A stretch of 64,000 bases of DNA from positions 27,932,811 to 27,996,810 of the forward strand of contig NC_045128.1 of assembly GCF_007655135.1 (NCBI RefSeq), given 5' to 3'. Position numbers and translations under genes: made by a program. Position 1 is the first letter of the stretch; the number at the start of each line of letters is the position of its first letter. Below the pieces are notes generated by a model. That model worked only from the letters and a program-made list of their open reading frames with translations. It searched no databases and was not told the DNA's origin. Positions 39,592-48,982 of the stretch are shown one piece after another. This DNA comes from Punica granatum. Its lineage: Eukaryota > Streptophyta > Magnoliopsida > Myrtales > Lythraceae.

Positions 39592-39816
39592 GTGATCAAA
39601 TTCCTCTCGGAATGTGTATTAAACTACAGTTTACGGGTATCCAATTTAGAACCTATTTCTTTTTCTTTTTTAATCTCTTCCGAAGCAATAGCGGATCAAA
39701 CAGAGCAACAGAATATTCTAACGGGCGCCTTGCTCTGTTTTGCATTATATTCTTTTGGTCTAAATTTTGATGGCTTTTTTCTTTTAGTAGTTGTAGGGTT
39801 TTATGTTAAAGACTAG
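39592..39816 (+). pseudogene. Orphan coding-like fragment ending in a hydrophobic segment
   Basis: A plus-strand frame of 74 codons has balanced composition and ends in a strongly hydrophobic stretch (GFFLLVVVGFYVKD) before a stop at 39814-39816. It includes SSEAIADQTEQQNILTGAL. I do not recognise the protein. It might be the last exon of a small membrane protein, perhaps an organelle-targeted one, left as a fragment. The final 70 bases belong to the dispersed repeat that recurs at 42297. There is no partner exon that I can find nearby. Confidence 0.3.
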
Positions 39817-40060
39817 ATTTTTAGATCCATGCATTGCACGGATTTAACAAATAAAAATTCATAACATGTAGAAATTTAAATATATATTTATAAAATTAGT
39901 AATTAAATTCAACAATAATGGTTAATATGGACTATGTATGAAATATATCACATATAAATTGTTTTTACTCTCAAAATTTTAATATTGCAAATTTCAAACT
40001 TTTAATAGCAAATAATTATTCGAGAGACACGAAAAATTAATCTAAATTACATCTATATAG
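39745..40060. repeat. Dispersed repeat D, copy 1
   Basis: About 315 bp that recurs at 42297-42600, sharing long words such as CATTATATTCTTTTGGTC, ATTTAAATAT and TATTCGAGAGACACGAAAAA. It contains a near-palindrome around 39827-39841 (CCATGCATTGCACGG) 10 bases from CTAG at 39813-39816. Read on the minus strand this looks like a Helitron 3' hairpin plus CTAG end. The two copies flank duplicated segment A in the same orientation. Confidence 0.65.
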
Positions 40061-40692
40061 TTGTAATAATATTTTTAAATAATACTTAAGTTTTGATCAA
40101 ATAAAAAAAATATTAATATAAGTGAACAATTGTCGGTAAGATTTTACGAAGTTATCAATCGAAAAATTTCATAAACAAAACCAAAGACAAATACGGCTCG
40201 TTTATACGTTAGTTAGTATGATTACCGGGCCATCTTGAACCAAATAGCTAGGTGATGATGATTGGATATATGTCCGTAAATGTAAAGTCCGGTGCATCCA
40301 TAGAATATAGTTTCAGGCATAGCACCGTCCGAAGTCGAAGACCTAAACACTCCGCCGACCATTGGTCTACGACTATGTAAAGAGCGGGACTGATTCGCGT
40401 GTACTGTATACGTATAACGATGTAAAATAGGGTTTATTGGAACTAATCAATGAATTAGATGTGGTTTCCTACAATTCAATCAGCAGACGTACGAGCAAAC
40501 GTCAGATTTACACGACAGTACTCAATGAAGTAGATCAGGAAACATAATACTAAAATCTACTCCTACTAAAACACCAAACTCTCGGTGTATGCTATACATT
40601 CCGCATTCGCTAGATCGAACAACCTTGATCGGGTTTCTGCTAAGACCCAATTTTGCCAACTCCGATGGATTCACCAAAACAATATTCGAGAT

Positions 40693-41442
40693 TCAGTACG
40701 AATACAGCATCGAACCCCACTGCGCACGTACTCCCAACAATATCTCGAACTCACGAACGGCGTCTAGGTTATCCAACAAACCAGCCGTGCATGTCACGCT
40801 CTCGATCTTCCTGCGGGCCTCCTCTCTTTGCCGCTGGATTTTAAGCATTCGCCAGTTCGCACAGACCAATTTAAACTCTTGGTCCGAGATGCAGACTTTG
40901 GTGCTGCAAGTGAGCGATGTAATCTCGTTGTTACTTGGACTGATAACATCTCCTGCTACAGTTTCAGGGCGGAGTGCATGGACGGTGTCTTCCGTGGCCT
41001 TTCGAAGCGGGCGGGTCTGGATTCTTCGTCTCGCTAACGTGCGGCTCTGCTTTTTTCTCTTCAGGCAATCTGCCTCTCTGCACGTGCCGCTCGGCTTTGT
41101 TCTCTTCAGATTATCCATTGCAGCCCCCGGTCTCTGTTTCTTGAGACTCGACGATGCTCTCAAACCCATGACGTCCACCCGCTTCTACTTCAAATTATCC
41201 ATTGCAGCCTCCGTTCCCCGTTTCTCGAGACTCGAAGACGCTTTCAAACCCACGACGTCCACCCGCTTCTGCTTCAGATTATCTATTGCAGCCTCCGGTC
41301 TCTGTTTCTTAAGACTCGACGACGCTCTCAAACCCATGACGTCTACCCGCTTCTGCTTCTTTCTCTCTGGACCCTGCACTGCCTCGGGTTCCTTAACTCC
41401 ATCCCGATAGCACCTCTTCGCCGGAATTCGAATTACTACCAT
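40693..41442 (-). pseudogene. Unrecognised 28-residue-repeat protein gene, copy A (one internal stop)
   Basis: From ATG at 41442 the minus strand stays in one frame for 249 codons to a stop at 40693, broken only by a TAG at 41185-41187 where the repeat consensus has CAG. The predicted protein has a basic N-terminus (MVVIRIPAKRCYRDG, then RKKQKR) and three 28-residue repeats (consensus includes KRVDVMGLRASSSL and PEAAMDNLK). After the repeats come a Lys/Arg-rich stretch, a Ser/Thr-rich part, and a C-terminal segment likely to be helical (KIQRQREEARRKIES, NLDAVREFEILLG) that is also conserved in copy B. I recognise no family. It lies head to head with the PRP40C-derived 5' sequence, as in copy B. 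It could be a recently inactivated gene, or never translated. Confidence 0.5.
41116..41367. repeat. 84-bp minisatellite, 3 units
   Basis: Three tandem 84-bp units start at 41116, 41200 and 41284. They are the same repeat as the 10-unit array at 52699. Because 84 is a multiple of three, the reading frame is kept through every unit. Confidence 0.9.
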
Positions 41443-42296
41443 GGCTCGAAACTCAGAGCAGGTAATGCGATGAAGAAACGAAAGGAAATGTTGATACGGT
41501 GTAATGTGAGTGCGAGACGATGTAGGAGAGGAGATATTAATAGATCGCAATTTCCTGTTTTATCCAAGCTCCAAACCCACTTATCTAACGGTAGGAATGA
41601 ATAAAAGAGGAAATCAGTCTTGATATTTTGAAAATCCAGAGTAAAGATTTCCTAATCTGGATATATCAACTAAACGTTTCCTATTCAGTCTGCGTCAAAT
41701 ATACTCAAATCAGTCAAGAGAATTCCACTGATATCTTTGACTCTTGCTTAGCATATATCGGACGGACCGGACCGGACGGAGAATCTTCCGCGCATGGTCC
41801 GGTCTCGCGATTCTCCTCTCCGAGGCCCAATGAGAGAGAAACTAGGCCCGAGTCAGGAATCGAGGGAGCCCATTGGGCCTGGTTGGCCCAAGCATGGCGG
41901 GACCCGGCCCAGCCTAATTCTCCTGGGGAGGATGTAAAGAAAACGCAGGGTGCGAAATTCTTGTAATCAATCAATAGGGTTATTGAAGTTATTCACCGAA
42001 AAAAACTACAAGCCACCGAAAAAAAATATGGTTATTTTATGTTATATGCATAATATATTTTGTGTTTATCAAATTTTTTTAAAATAATATTACTTTTTTA
42101 TTTTTTTGTTTTCTAAATAAATATATTTTGTGTTTCTCCACGCCGATGCCCAATAAGGAAGAAACCAGGCCCGAGTTAGGAAACAGAAGAAGCCCATTGG
42201 GCCTGATAGGTGGCCCACCACGAGGGTGAGGTAAAGTCCAACTGTAAGCGGACGGAGGAAGCCGAACTCCTCTGATCGAGCCATTGAGCACATTTA

Positions 42297-42600
42297 CATT
42301 ATATTCTTTTGGTCTAAATTTTAATGGCCTTTTCTTTTAGTAGTTTTAGGGTTTTATGTTATAGACGAGATTTTTAGATCCGTGCATTGCACGAGTTTAA
42401 CAAATAAAGATTCATAACATGTAGAAATTTAAATATGTATTTATAAAATTAGAAATTAAATTCGACAATAATGTTTAATATGGACTATGTATAAAATATA
42501 TCACATATAAATTGTTTTTACTCTATAAATTTTAATATTGAAAATTTCAAACTTTTGATAACAAATAATTATTCGAGAGACACGAAAAATTAATCTAAAT
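42297..42600. repeat. Dispersed repeat D, copy 2
   Basis: Direct copy of 39745-40060, beginning right where duplicated segment A ends (after GAGCACATTTA). The hairpin here is closer to perfect (CCGTGCATTGCACGAG) but the CTAG is changed to CGAG. Similarity fades after about 42600. Confidence 0.65.
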
Positions 42601-44072
42601 ATAATTATACATATACATTTGAATGTGGTATAATAATAATAATGGCTTATTGTAAATATATGCAATTATGATTAAATAAGGTTAAATTAGCAAATGCATA
42701 TAAATTGAGAGTTTATAAATAAAAAATACCTATGCATAGATATAGTTGGAGATGAAATATTTTATTTTTAATATATCTTAAACACTTATGATAATTACAA
42801 ACTTATCTTCAAAACTTATGGTTATTAATTCTTAACCGAATTGGAGAAATGATAATTTTAAAAAAGTTGCATCACTACTCCTCCTTCAATATAGTAGTAA
42901 TATATGGATTAATTATAGTTCCTTGAGATATTTAGATATAATTATTAGATATTATATATACTATACAAAAAAGAAATAACTCTTTATAAAACTTACAAAA
43001 TTTAACTAAAAATAATTAAATTTTGAATTAATTAAATACAATTATATTTGCAGTTAAAGTTGTCGTGCAATGCACGTGTAACAGAATCTAGCATAATATA
43101 TAAGGAAGAAAACTACTCATTAATCTCGTATTGCGAGTAAATTTATATTATTTAGATATATTTAGTGAGAAATGTTAAAGATTAAAAATTTTATTGCAGT
43201 TCAAAATATGGTAAGAGTATGCATAATCAAACTTCAACATAGAAGAAATTGCATGATTCGAATAGTTGCTTGGAACCCTTGACTCATAAGGTACTTGATA
43301 AACTGTTTCTTCTTATGTATACTCTCGAGGAATTTGCCAACGGAAATTATAAGGTGCCACATGAATTTTGCTCAATAAAGAAGAAACCCAAGCCAAGAAA
43401 TCATATCGAATGTTGGGACAACAGCCTCTCCACATGCCTATTGGCAATGAGTACATAAGCTCCAAATCCAACATATACATATACTTTCACGATATGAAAA
43501 CAATTTAGAATTTAATGATCATAATGATACCATTAATTTTAGTTGTTACAAAATTTATTTTTCTCTTTATTAACTGCATTGATGGTAATATTTATGTTAG
43601 ACTAATATTGATTGGAAGATAATATTTTATGTATATTTTATTGCAGAAAGTTTTAGAAATTTTTAATTCACAATTATAATTAGTATGTATTTGGTATGGC
43701 CTTTAATTTAATATTGAGTATTTCATATATCAGTATACTAAATTTTAAATAATCATTGAATTTGTTCACATCTATTAATACATACTGTCAGCACCCCGTT
43801 TTAGTCCATCGACTCTAGGAGAGGGAGCCAACAGCAATTCTAATTACAACCTTGGAATTGTAACAGGAGATTACGAGGTAGTTAACCAAAATTTATATTA
43901 CTTGATATATATGTATTGGTTATAATCAAAATAAACTATGAAAATTTAAGCCTTATTAGTTAACAGTATACGTATATTTTCTATTTTAATTTATTTATTA
44001 TTTCTCAAATTATTTTATAAATGGACCGTAGTATATATCTAGGATTATCTTCAATTTACACAATATTTTGTC
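42601..44072. other. AT-rich intergenic DNA with a Helitron-like 3' end
   Basis: No gene is supported. At 43064-43076 the palindrome CGTGCAATGCACG is followed by CTAG at 43088-43091, the layout of a Helitron 3' terminus on the plus strand, but no matching 5' end was found. A weak plus-strand frame at 43249-43458 has no recognisable domain. Confidence 0.4.
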
Positions 44073-44081
44073 TAAAGAAAT

Positions 44082-44543
44082 GGGCAAATTACACAAAAAA
44101 ACCTAAATTTTGTAAAACGTCTCAGTTTTGTTATAAATTTTGTTTTGTAACGAAACAAACCATAAGTTTCCTAAATTGTCTCAAAAATGACATCTGTTAT
44201 AAATTCCATCAATTTTGCATACGTAGACTGTTAACTTCAAACATAAATTTATAAACAAGTAAGATAGGTTAAATAAAAAAATTCAAATTTTCAAAAAAGT
44301 CTCAATTTCATCATAAATTTGGCATGTAATGAAAAAAAAATCATATGATTTATCAGATGATGTGTAAACTTTGTGAGTCTTGTGAAGTCTACGTAGGCAA
44401 ATAGACGGCAAACTTAAAGGAAGGTAACGTGAGGTCAAATCTGAGACGATTATCAAAACATGTGGTTTGTTTTGTTACAAAATAAAATTTAGGATAAAAC
44501 TGAGACATTTTACAAAATTTAGGTTTTTTTGTATAATTTGCCC
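44082..44543. mobile_element. Mutator-type MITE with long inverted repeats and 9-bp target duplication
   Basis: The element begins GGGCAAATTACAC and ends with the inverted equivalent. The two arms match over about 85 bp, including ACCTAAATTTTGTAAAA and AGTCTCAGTTTT-like words. It is flanked by exact 9-bp duplications TAAAGAAAT (44073-44081 and 44544-44552). Long inverted repeats with a 9-bp duplication are the mark of Mutator-like elements. There is no coding capacity. Confidence 0.88.
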
Positions 44544-44552
44544 TAAAGAAAT

Positions 44553-45800
44553 TAATATGTTTGAACTATTCAGAAAACTCTCTCATAAAAAATCCAGCGC
44601 TAGTTTAGATACTAATAATATTTATTCTTTCCATTATTTTCAAACTGAATTTTCTACGCTAACGATGGGATCTAACCGAGATCTTCATAACACACAAGAA
44701 GTTCAAATTGCGAATGTAGAACAGCATTTACAAAATAGGGATATTCCCAAGACTAATAAGAAAGAAATATATGAAGTTGGAACTTTTTATTCTCTTCAAG
44801 ATTACACTATTAAAAAGGTTGAAAAGTCAATACCCATCTCTGAAGAAGCTATTAACTTGCAATTATTTGCGAAAGAATCTATAAGAGAACATATAACGAA
44901 ATATAAGTTTTTACATATTGGTCTAGTACAAATAACAGTAAAACCTTTACATAGGGCATGACTAGATGTACCAATTCTAGTCTGTTTAAGAGATGCAAGA
45001 TTTATTTCCTTTAAGAAATCCTTACTAGCAGCTTTAGAATCAAATTTGCATAATGGTCATGTATGTTTTAACTGTTATCCTAACTTTTTCATATATCTAG
45101 ATGACCCTTTAGTATTAGCTACTTTAATTGTCCAAACGTAAAATCATGACTTTGCAAAACAAGGAAAATGTTTGATCTTAATATATAGAATTTACTACAC
45201 ATTGATGGCCATTAACCTCTCGCCAGAAGCTCTATAAACTTAAAAAATGGGCGAGACAGTTTTAATATAAGTAAATATGCAAAGATTAGGCGTCATAACA
45301 TCCAAATCTTTAAAATGGGAAGAAATTATTTTTTCCAAAATCATGGAAGCTCAAGGAAATAATGTCGAAATCTGACAGTTCTTCTAGTAGTATGCCTTCT
45401 AGGATAATAAAATTTGAAGACGGAAGTGTCCAATTAAACTTTGAAGGACTGCGCCTTAAGGAGAATTTCTTCTTTTCGAGAATATTTTGGTATTTCTCCA
45501 ACTCCTTCTAGAAACTCTTTTCATACGACAAGAACCTCTTCTATTAATTTGCAAAGAGTAGATTTTAATAGGCGAATTTCGAAACTTGTTTTCAACATGG
45601 AAAAGTCAGTGTCTCTCATACAGTTTGAGATGCAAGTAGATAATTCAGAATATAAAAAGATGACAAGAACAGAGACGAAAGATTCCTGCATGAGACAATT
45701 AGGATATAGTAAAACCTTTTTGACTAAGAATAGTGTTTTCTTTTATTATTTTTTTGTACACTTTACTTTCGCTATTCAAAAGCCAATAATGTAATATCTT
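44553..45800 (+). pseudogene. Endogenous plant pararetrovirus fragment (Caulimoviridae movement-protein region), decayed
   Basis: A frame from 44557 shows the 30K-superfamily movement-protein signature of caulimovirids, with HIGLVQITVKPL near 44925. It continues past a TGA at 44959-44961 with CLRDARF near 44990 and NCYPNF near 45080. Further stops follow. From about 45370 to 45790 there are Ser/Thr/Arg-rich frames that fit decayed sequence downstream of the movement protein, in more than one frame. No reverse transcriptase, coat-protein zinc knuckle or complete viral genome is present. In the family this protein moves virus between cells through plasmodesmata. This copy is broken and cannot be functional. 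A Mutator-type MITE abuts its 5' side. Confidence 0.78.
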
Positions 45801-46769
45801 TTAGTTAAGACTATACGCATGTAAAGAAGACTTTACTTTTCAGTTGTAACCTTTGCGTTTTCAGTTGTATAAATAGGAATATGATTCCTGTTTATTTTGC
45901 TCAAAATTGTGTTAAAATATTATCAAAATTAAAAATTCTAATTGAAAGATTTTATGTTATGATATAATCGTATTTTGGGAACTCAAATCATGAATGAAAT
46001 ATACAACTGCAAGAAAAATAAAATTAATTCTTTTACTAAGTGATTTCTTTTATGAATTTTTGCATTTTCATTTTGCATAAAATCTGTTTTCATCAGTAAA
46101 CAATTATCTTTTCACAAATCTCATATTAGTAATTTTCATGCTGCATAAGAATATGAAAATAGATTTTTTTTAACCATAGAAAAATTAAAATATTAAAATA
46201 TAGTACAAAATACTCCTTTATTAGTATATTATCGATGGTATATATATATATACATGTACTTAATTGCTGTAATATGTTTTAGTTTTTATCAAGGTAGATA
46301 AGTTAAAAGATATTTTATTTGAAGCATTTTCTAGAAAATAAAATTAAAGATTTATTAATTAGTTGCACTAATATATGTGTAATAAATATAGCAATTTTCT
46401 TTTACTATATGTATATAGAATTGCGAAAAATATATTAAATACAACTATAGTATTTTTTTAACTCTACAAATTATTTAGATATAGAAAGTGCATGGTACTT
46501 TTCTAACTATATATATATAGAATATAGAGTGAAAAGTTAAATATATATTATTAAAAGCGAAGAAGTTAAAATATCTATATATAATATATAATTGTCATGG
46601 TGTTCACCATTATATGTCATTTGTCCAAAAAATTGAAATGTGAGCTTCTCAATCACTGACTTTTCGTATGTCGAATGTAATAAATTCACGTAACTTCTTG
46701 TAAAAAAGGGACAAACTTCATTATTAATAATAACAATATCACCATGGGCAAACCCTTATCCAATCGTCG
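45801..46769. other. AT-rich intergenic DNA
   Basis: Very AT-rich with short TATATA runs (46240-46255, 46505-46520, 46575-46590). No gene or clear repeat boundary was seen. Confidence 0.5.
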
Positions 46770-48020
46770 AAATACAAGTCAAAGTTCTTACTTTACAAAC
46801 TTCTTTCCTCAATTTCATTATAAAAAAGGGGTATTTACCTAAAATGGCTCATGGTTTGCTCGTTTTGTCAAATCTATCCTATGCTTTTTTTTGGTCAAAT
46901 CTATCCCATGGTTTACTTTTTGCATCAAATCTATCACGGCGTTATCTTTTCCGTCAATATCTAACGGTGTGCTGACGTGGCGCCTACGTGGCAAGTGTGG
47001 CCCACTATCTCTCCATGTGCCACGTCAGCACGGCCGTTAGATGTTGACGGAAAAGATAACGCCGGGATAGATTTGATGCAAAAAGTAAACCATATGATAG
47101 ATTTGACAAAAAAAAAGCATGGGATAGATTTGACAAAACGGACAAATCATGGGCCATTTTAGGTAAAAACCCCTATAAAAAATAAACCACTAATTAATAA
47201 GTAACAACAAAGGCAATCTATTCTAATAGTGAAAATACAAAAAATGAATTTTAAATTTTAAGACTGTGAGACAACAATTATTTAAGATAAAATATTTCTT
47301 ATAGAAAAAGTTTCGCAATTCATCACATGAATATATTTTTATATTACTGAAAACAGCAGATATATAAAAGATGATATAAGAAAAATGGTAATTTCATAAT
47401 TAAGAAATAAATTTGATTTTAATATAGGAAATATTAGACAAAATATCAAAGAAAAATATGTTCATATTGTTTCTTTCAATTGCAATCTTGATGTTAACAT
47501 TAAATACATTTGATTTTATGTAAAACTACATTGATTTTGAGCTTAGCTTTTATAGTAAAATAATAATTTATTGCTAAAATTCAAAATATGTATCTATATA
47601 TGTATTCAGTCACATTGCTATAAACACATAACTTATATTCAACTTGCGAAAAGTATCACTGATAGTGAATCATTTATTAGTAAAAGTTCACACAAAATAC
47701 AAGTCAAAGGTCTTATTTTACAAAATTTTCTCCTCAATTTCATACTAAAAACGAACCACTAATTGATAAAGTAACAATAGAGAAATCTATTCTAATAGTT
47801 AAAATAATACAAAAATAGATTTCAAATTTTATATGGTGAGAAAGTAATTTTCAAAAAATTTCAATAATTATTAAAAATATTTTTACAATTCATCTCATTA
47901 ATACGTTTCCAAATTAATTATTACTAACAAATGGAAATATAAATTACGAATTGAAGAAATTGGTAATTTCACAGTTAAGAAAAAAGTATTCGATTTTAAT
48001 ATAAGAAATATTAGACAAGT
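46770..48020. repeat. Local tandem duplication, two diverged copies about 930 bp apart
   Basis: Copy 1 runs from about 46770 to 47440 and copy 2 from about 47695 to 48020. Shared words in the same order are AATACAAGTCAAAG, CTCAATTTCAT, CCACTAATT, TCTATTCTAATAGT, GGTAATTTCA and GAAATATTAGACAA. Copy 1 is longer because it contains the MITE at 46828-47173. Confidence 0.75.
46828..47173. mobile_element. Foldback MITE with 9-bp target duplication (Mutator-type)
   Basis: This 346-bp element is almost entirely one palindrome: the left arm (GGGGTATTTACCTAAAATGG) is mirrored by the right arm, and inner parts such as TCTTTTCCGTCAA/TTGACGGAAAAGA and GTGCTGACGTGG/CCACGTCAGCAC also pair. The flanks are exact 9-bp copies TATAAAAAA (46819-46827 and 47174-47182). 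RNA from it would fold into a long hairpin. It encodes nothing. Confidence 0.88.
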
Positions 48021-48029
48021 ACATTACAT

Positions 48030-48979
48030 GAAAATTTTGCATAATTTTCTTCATAAACTTGCATATCTTTGATTATATGCCTGCATGTGCGCGCTCACAA
48101 AATTATATATAGATATATATATATATATATAAATAACAAAAATGACCATAAAAATTTAATTTAAGAAAGTAAACTTTTATTAATTTTAAAGTAATAATTA
48201 AAATTTTAAAAATAAATTAAATTTCGTTGAGGTAAAACTTAAAAGTTATTCCAAATGATTAATGTTGCGTTTGGTTTGTAAGTAACATTTTAAAATCATA
48301 TTTTGATTTGGAAAAAAAGTTGTATAAATAGTTATGTCTGAGACCCACCATTTGATTTTGTATAAGTTATTTTTTTTATTATGGAAAAAAGTTGTATAAA
48401 TGGGGTCTACCATTTGACTTTGTATGAGTTATTTTGTTTTATTGTGGGTAGAATTAATGTTAATATACAATTTAACTTACATCGATTAATAAATGAAAAT
48501 ATGAAATTATAAAAAAATAGTTATAAGTAAAGGATATAAAAAAAATCAATTCTTGCCCCAAGAAAATAATTTGATCTAGAAAATATGAAGAAAGCTGAAA
48601 ATTATTTATCTTCTTGAAAGATAACAAGCTTGTCCCAACGGAAAAAAAATGCTTGGCATATTGAATTAGTATTGTATATTAAGATATGATATATAACTAT
48701 AATTAGAAAATTTTCATTTGTACATTATAAAATATATATTGTATAAATACTTTATATAATTTATTTCGAGGCGATTAACAAAAATTGCTATCCATTGCCT
48801 ACCCTAATATTTGAAATACTAATGAAAATGTATCTTATACATTTACTATTTCTAAGTTTTTTTTTGGGCTGGATATTTACTATTTCTAAGTTATTAAAAC
48901 AAAGTTTCTCTTGAAGCACAATTAATTTTCTAAGAAATTGTAAATAAAACTAAATATTGTGATGTTTTTTCTTCAACTA
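48030..48979. other. AT-rich intergenic DNA with a small tandem repeat
   Basis: No gene. An AT run lies at 48107-48131. A unit of about 80-95 bp is repeated twice at about 48310-48470 (AAAAAGTTGTATAAAT and ACCATTTGA recur). The DNA is otherwise unremarkable. Confidence 0.5.
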
Positions 48980-48982
48980 TTA

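Larger units (their letters stand above)
40050..42296. repeat. Duplicated segment A (truncated copy of the region upstream of the PRP40C-like gene)
   Basis: This 2.2-kb block matches 51640-53896, then (skipping the PIF/Harbinger insertion) 59715-60130 and 60660-60840. Shared landmarks include the 84-bp repeat gene, CTTAGCATATATCGGACGGAC, GCGGGACCCGGCCCAGCC and AAGTCCAACTGTAAGCGGAC. It stops in a sequence matching the PRP40C-like 5' region, at GAGCACATTT. Copy A lacks the transposon and about 500 bp present in B at 60130-60660. Confidence 0.85.

Noticed and set aside
39592..39816. Insertion of chloroplast DNA as source of the hydrophobic frame
   Set aside because: I could not match it to a plastid gene, and flanking sequence does not look plastid-derived, so only an orphan fragment is reported.
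40589..41410. 273-codon plus-strand open frame over the 84-bp repeat gene
   Set aside because: It is the antisense of the repeat gene. It is open only because the repeat unit is a multiple of three; the start and C-terminal conservation fit the minus strand better.
43064..43091. Complete Helitron ending at the CGTGCAATGCACG hairpin plus CTAG
   Set aside because: No TC-type 5' end or matching copy was found, and the base after CTAG is C rather than T, so only a Helitron-like end is noted.
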